Assembly: GCA_964649195.1 (NCBI GenBank)
Contig: CAZYPK010000050.1
Span: 1-31,306 of the forward strand
Source of the DNA: JTS-RE9 sp964649195
GTDB lineage: Bacteria > Planctomycetota > Phycisphaerae > Phycisphaerales > Phycisphaeraceae
Direction: 5' to 3'
DNA: 31,306 nucleotides
A program made the position numbers and the translations under genes. Within the stretch, counting starts at the first letter, position 1; each line of letters begins with the position of its first letter. This document shows, piece by piece, positions 31,284 to 31,306 of the stretch. The notes under the pieces were generated by a model that had not been told where the DNA came from, did no database searches, and saw only the letters and a program-made list of their open reading frames with translations.

Positions 31284-31306
31284 GCCGCGTTGGCCAGGGC
31301 GGTTGG

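Overview
The window is GC-rich, mostly protein-coding DNA. It most likely comes from a planctomycete, perhaps of the Phycisphaerae type. The basis is the combination of a secreted sulfatase with a formylglycine site, three secreted or lipid-anchored PQQ-like beta-propeller proteins, a ThuA/DUF1080 protein, a DUF3311 plus sodium:solute symporter pair, and many short palindromic repeats between genes. This placement is inferred from gene content; there is no rRNA in the window.

Layout. Positions 1-6016: pabB (+) meets a sulfatase gene (-) with no base between the two stop codons. Then come a CPBP membrane protease, apt and a MarR-type regulator, all on the minus strand, with hairpin repeats on both sides of the CPBP gene. 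From 6139 onward every gene is on the plus strand. Positions 6139-12924 hold two PQQ-like propeller proteins, a DUF3311 protein and a sodium:solute symporter. Positions 12938-25558 are the most interesting stretch: a short adenylate-forming enzyme, an iron-type alcohol dehydrogenase, a third propeller, a HemN-like radical SAM enzyme, a chorismate pyruvate-lyase-like protein, a flavin-dependent halogenase-like protein, a glycosyltransferase, a 4HBT-fold thioesterase, an EamA-like membrane protein, a PaaK-like CoA ligase and a LolD/MacB-like ABC ATPase. Positions 25856-31283 are housekeeping and stress genes (rplM-rpsI, an Hsp20, lon) followed by a ThuA protein with a cut-short DUF1080 tail.

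How the genes may work together. Chorismate lyase would give 4-hydroxybenzoate. Two ligases could activate it, the halogenase-like flavoprotein and the radical SAM enzyme could modify it, the thioesterase could release it, the glycosyltransferase could decorate it, and the EamA/ABC proteins could export it. No ketosynthase or acyl carrier protein lies in the window. The product is unknown and the pathway is an inference.

The second theme is repeats. At least ten intergenic sites carry palindromic or short-tandem elements of several families. One family forms a long outer stem closing three inner hairpins; two full copies differ in the inner stems but keep the pairing. Several elements begin exactly on a stop codon, one sits inside the thioesterase reading frame, one supplies the end of the glycosyltransferase, and others abut start codons.
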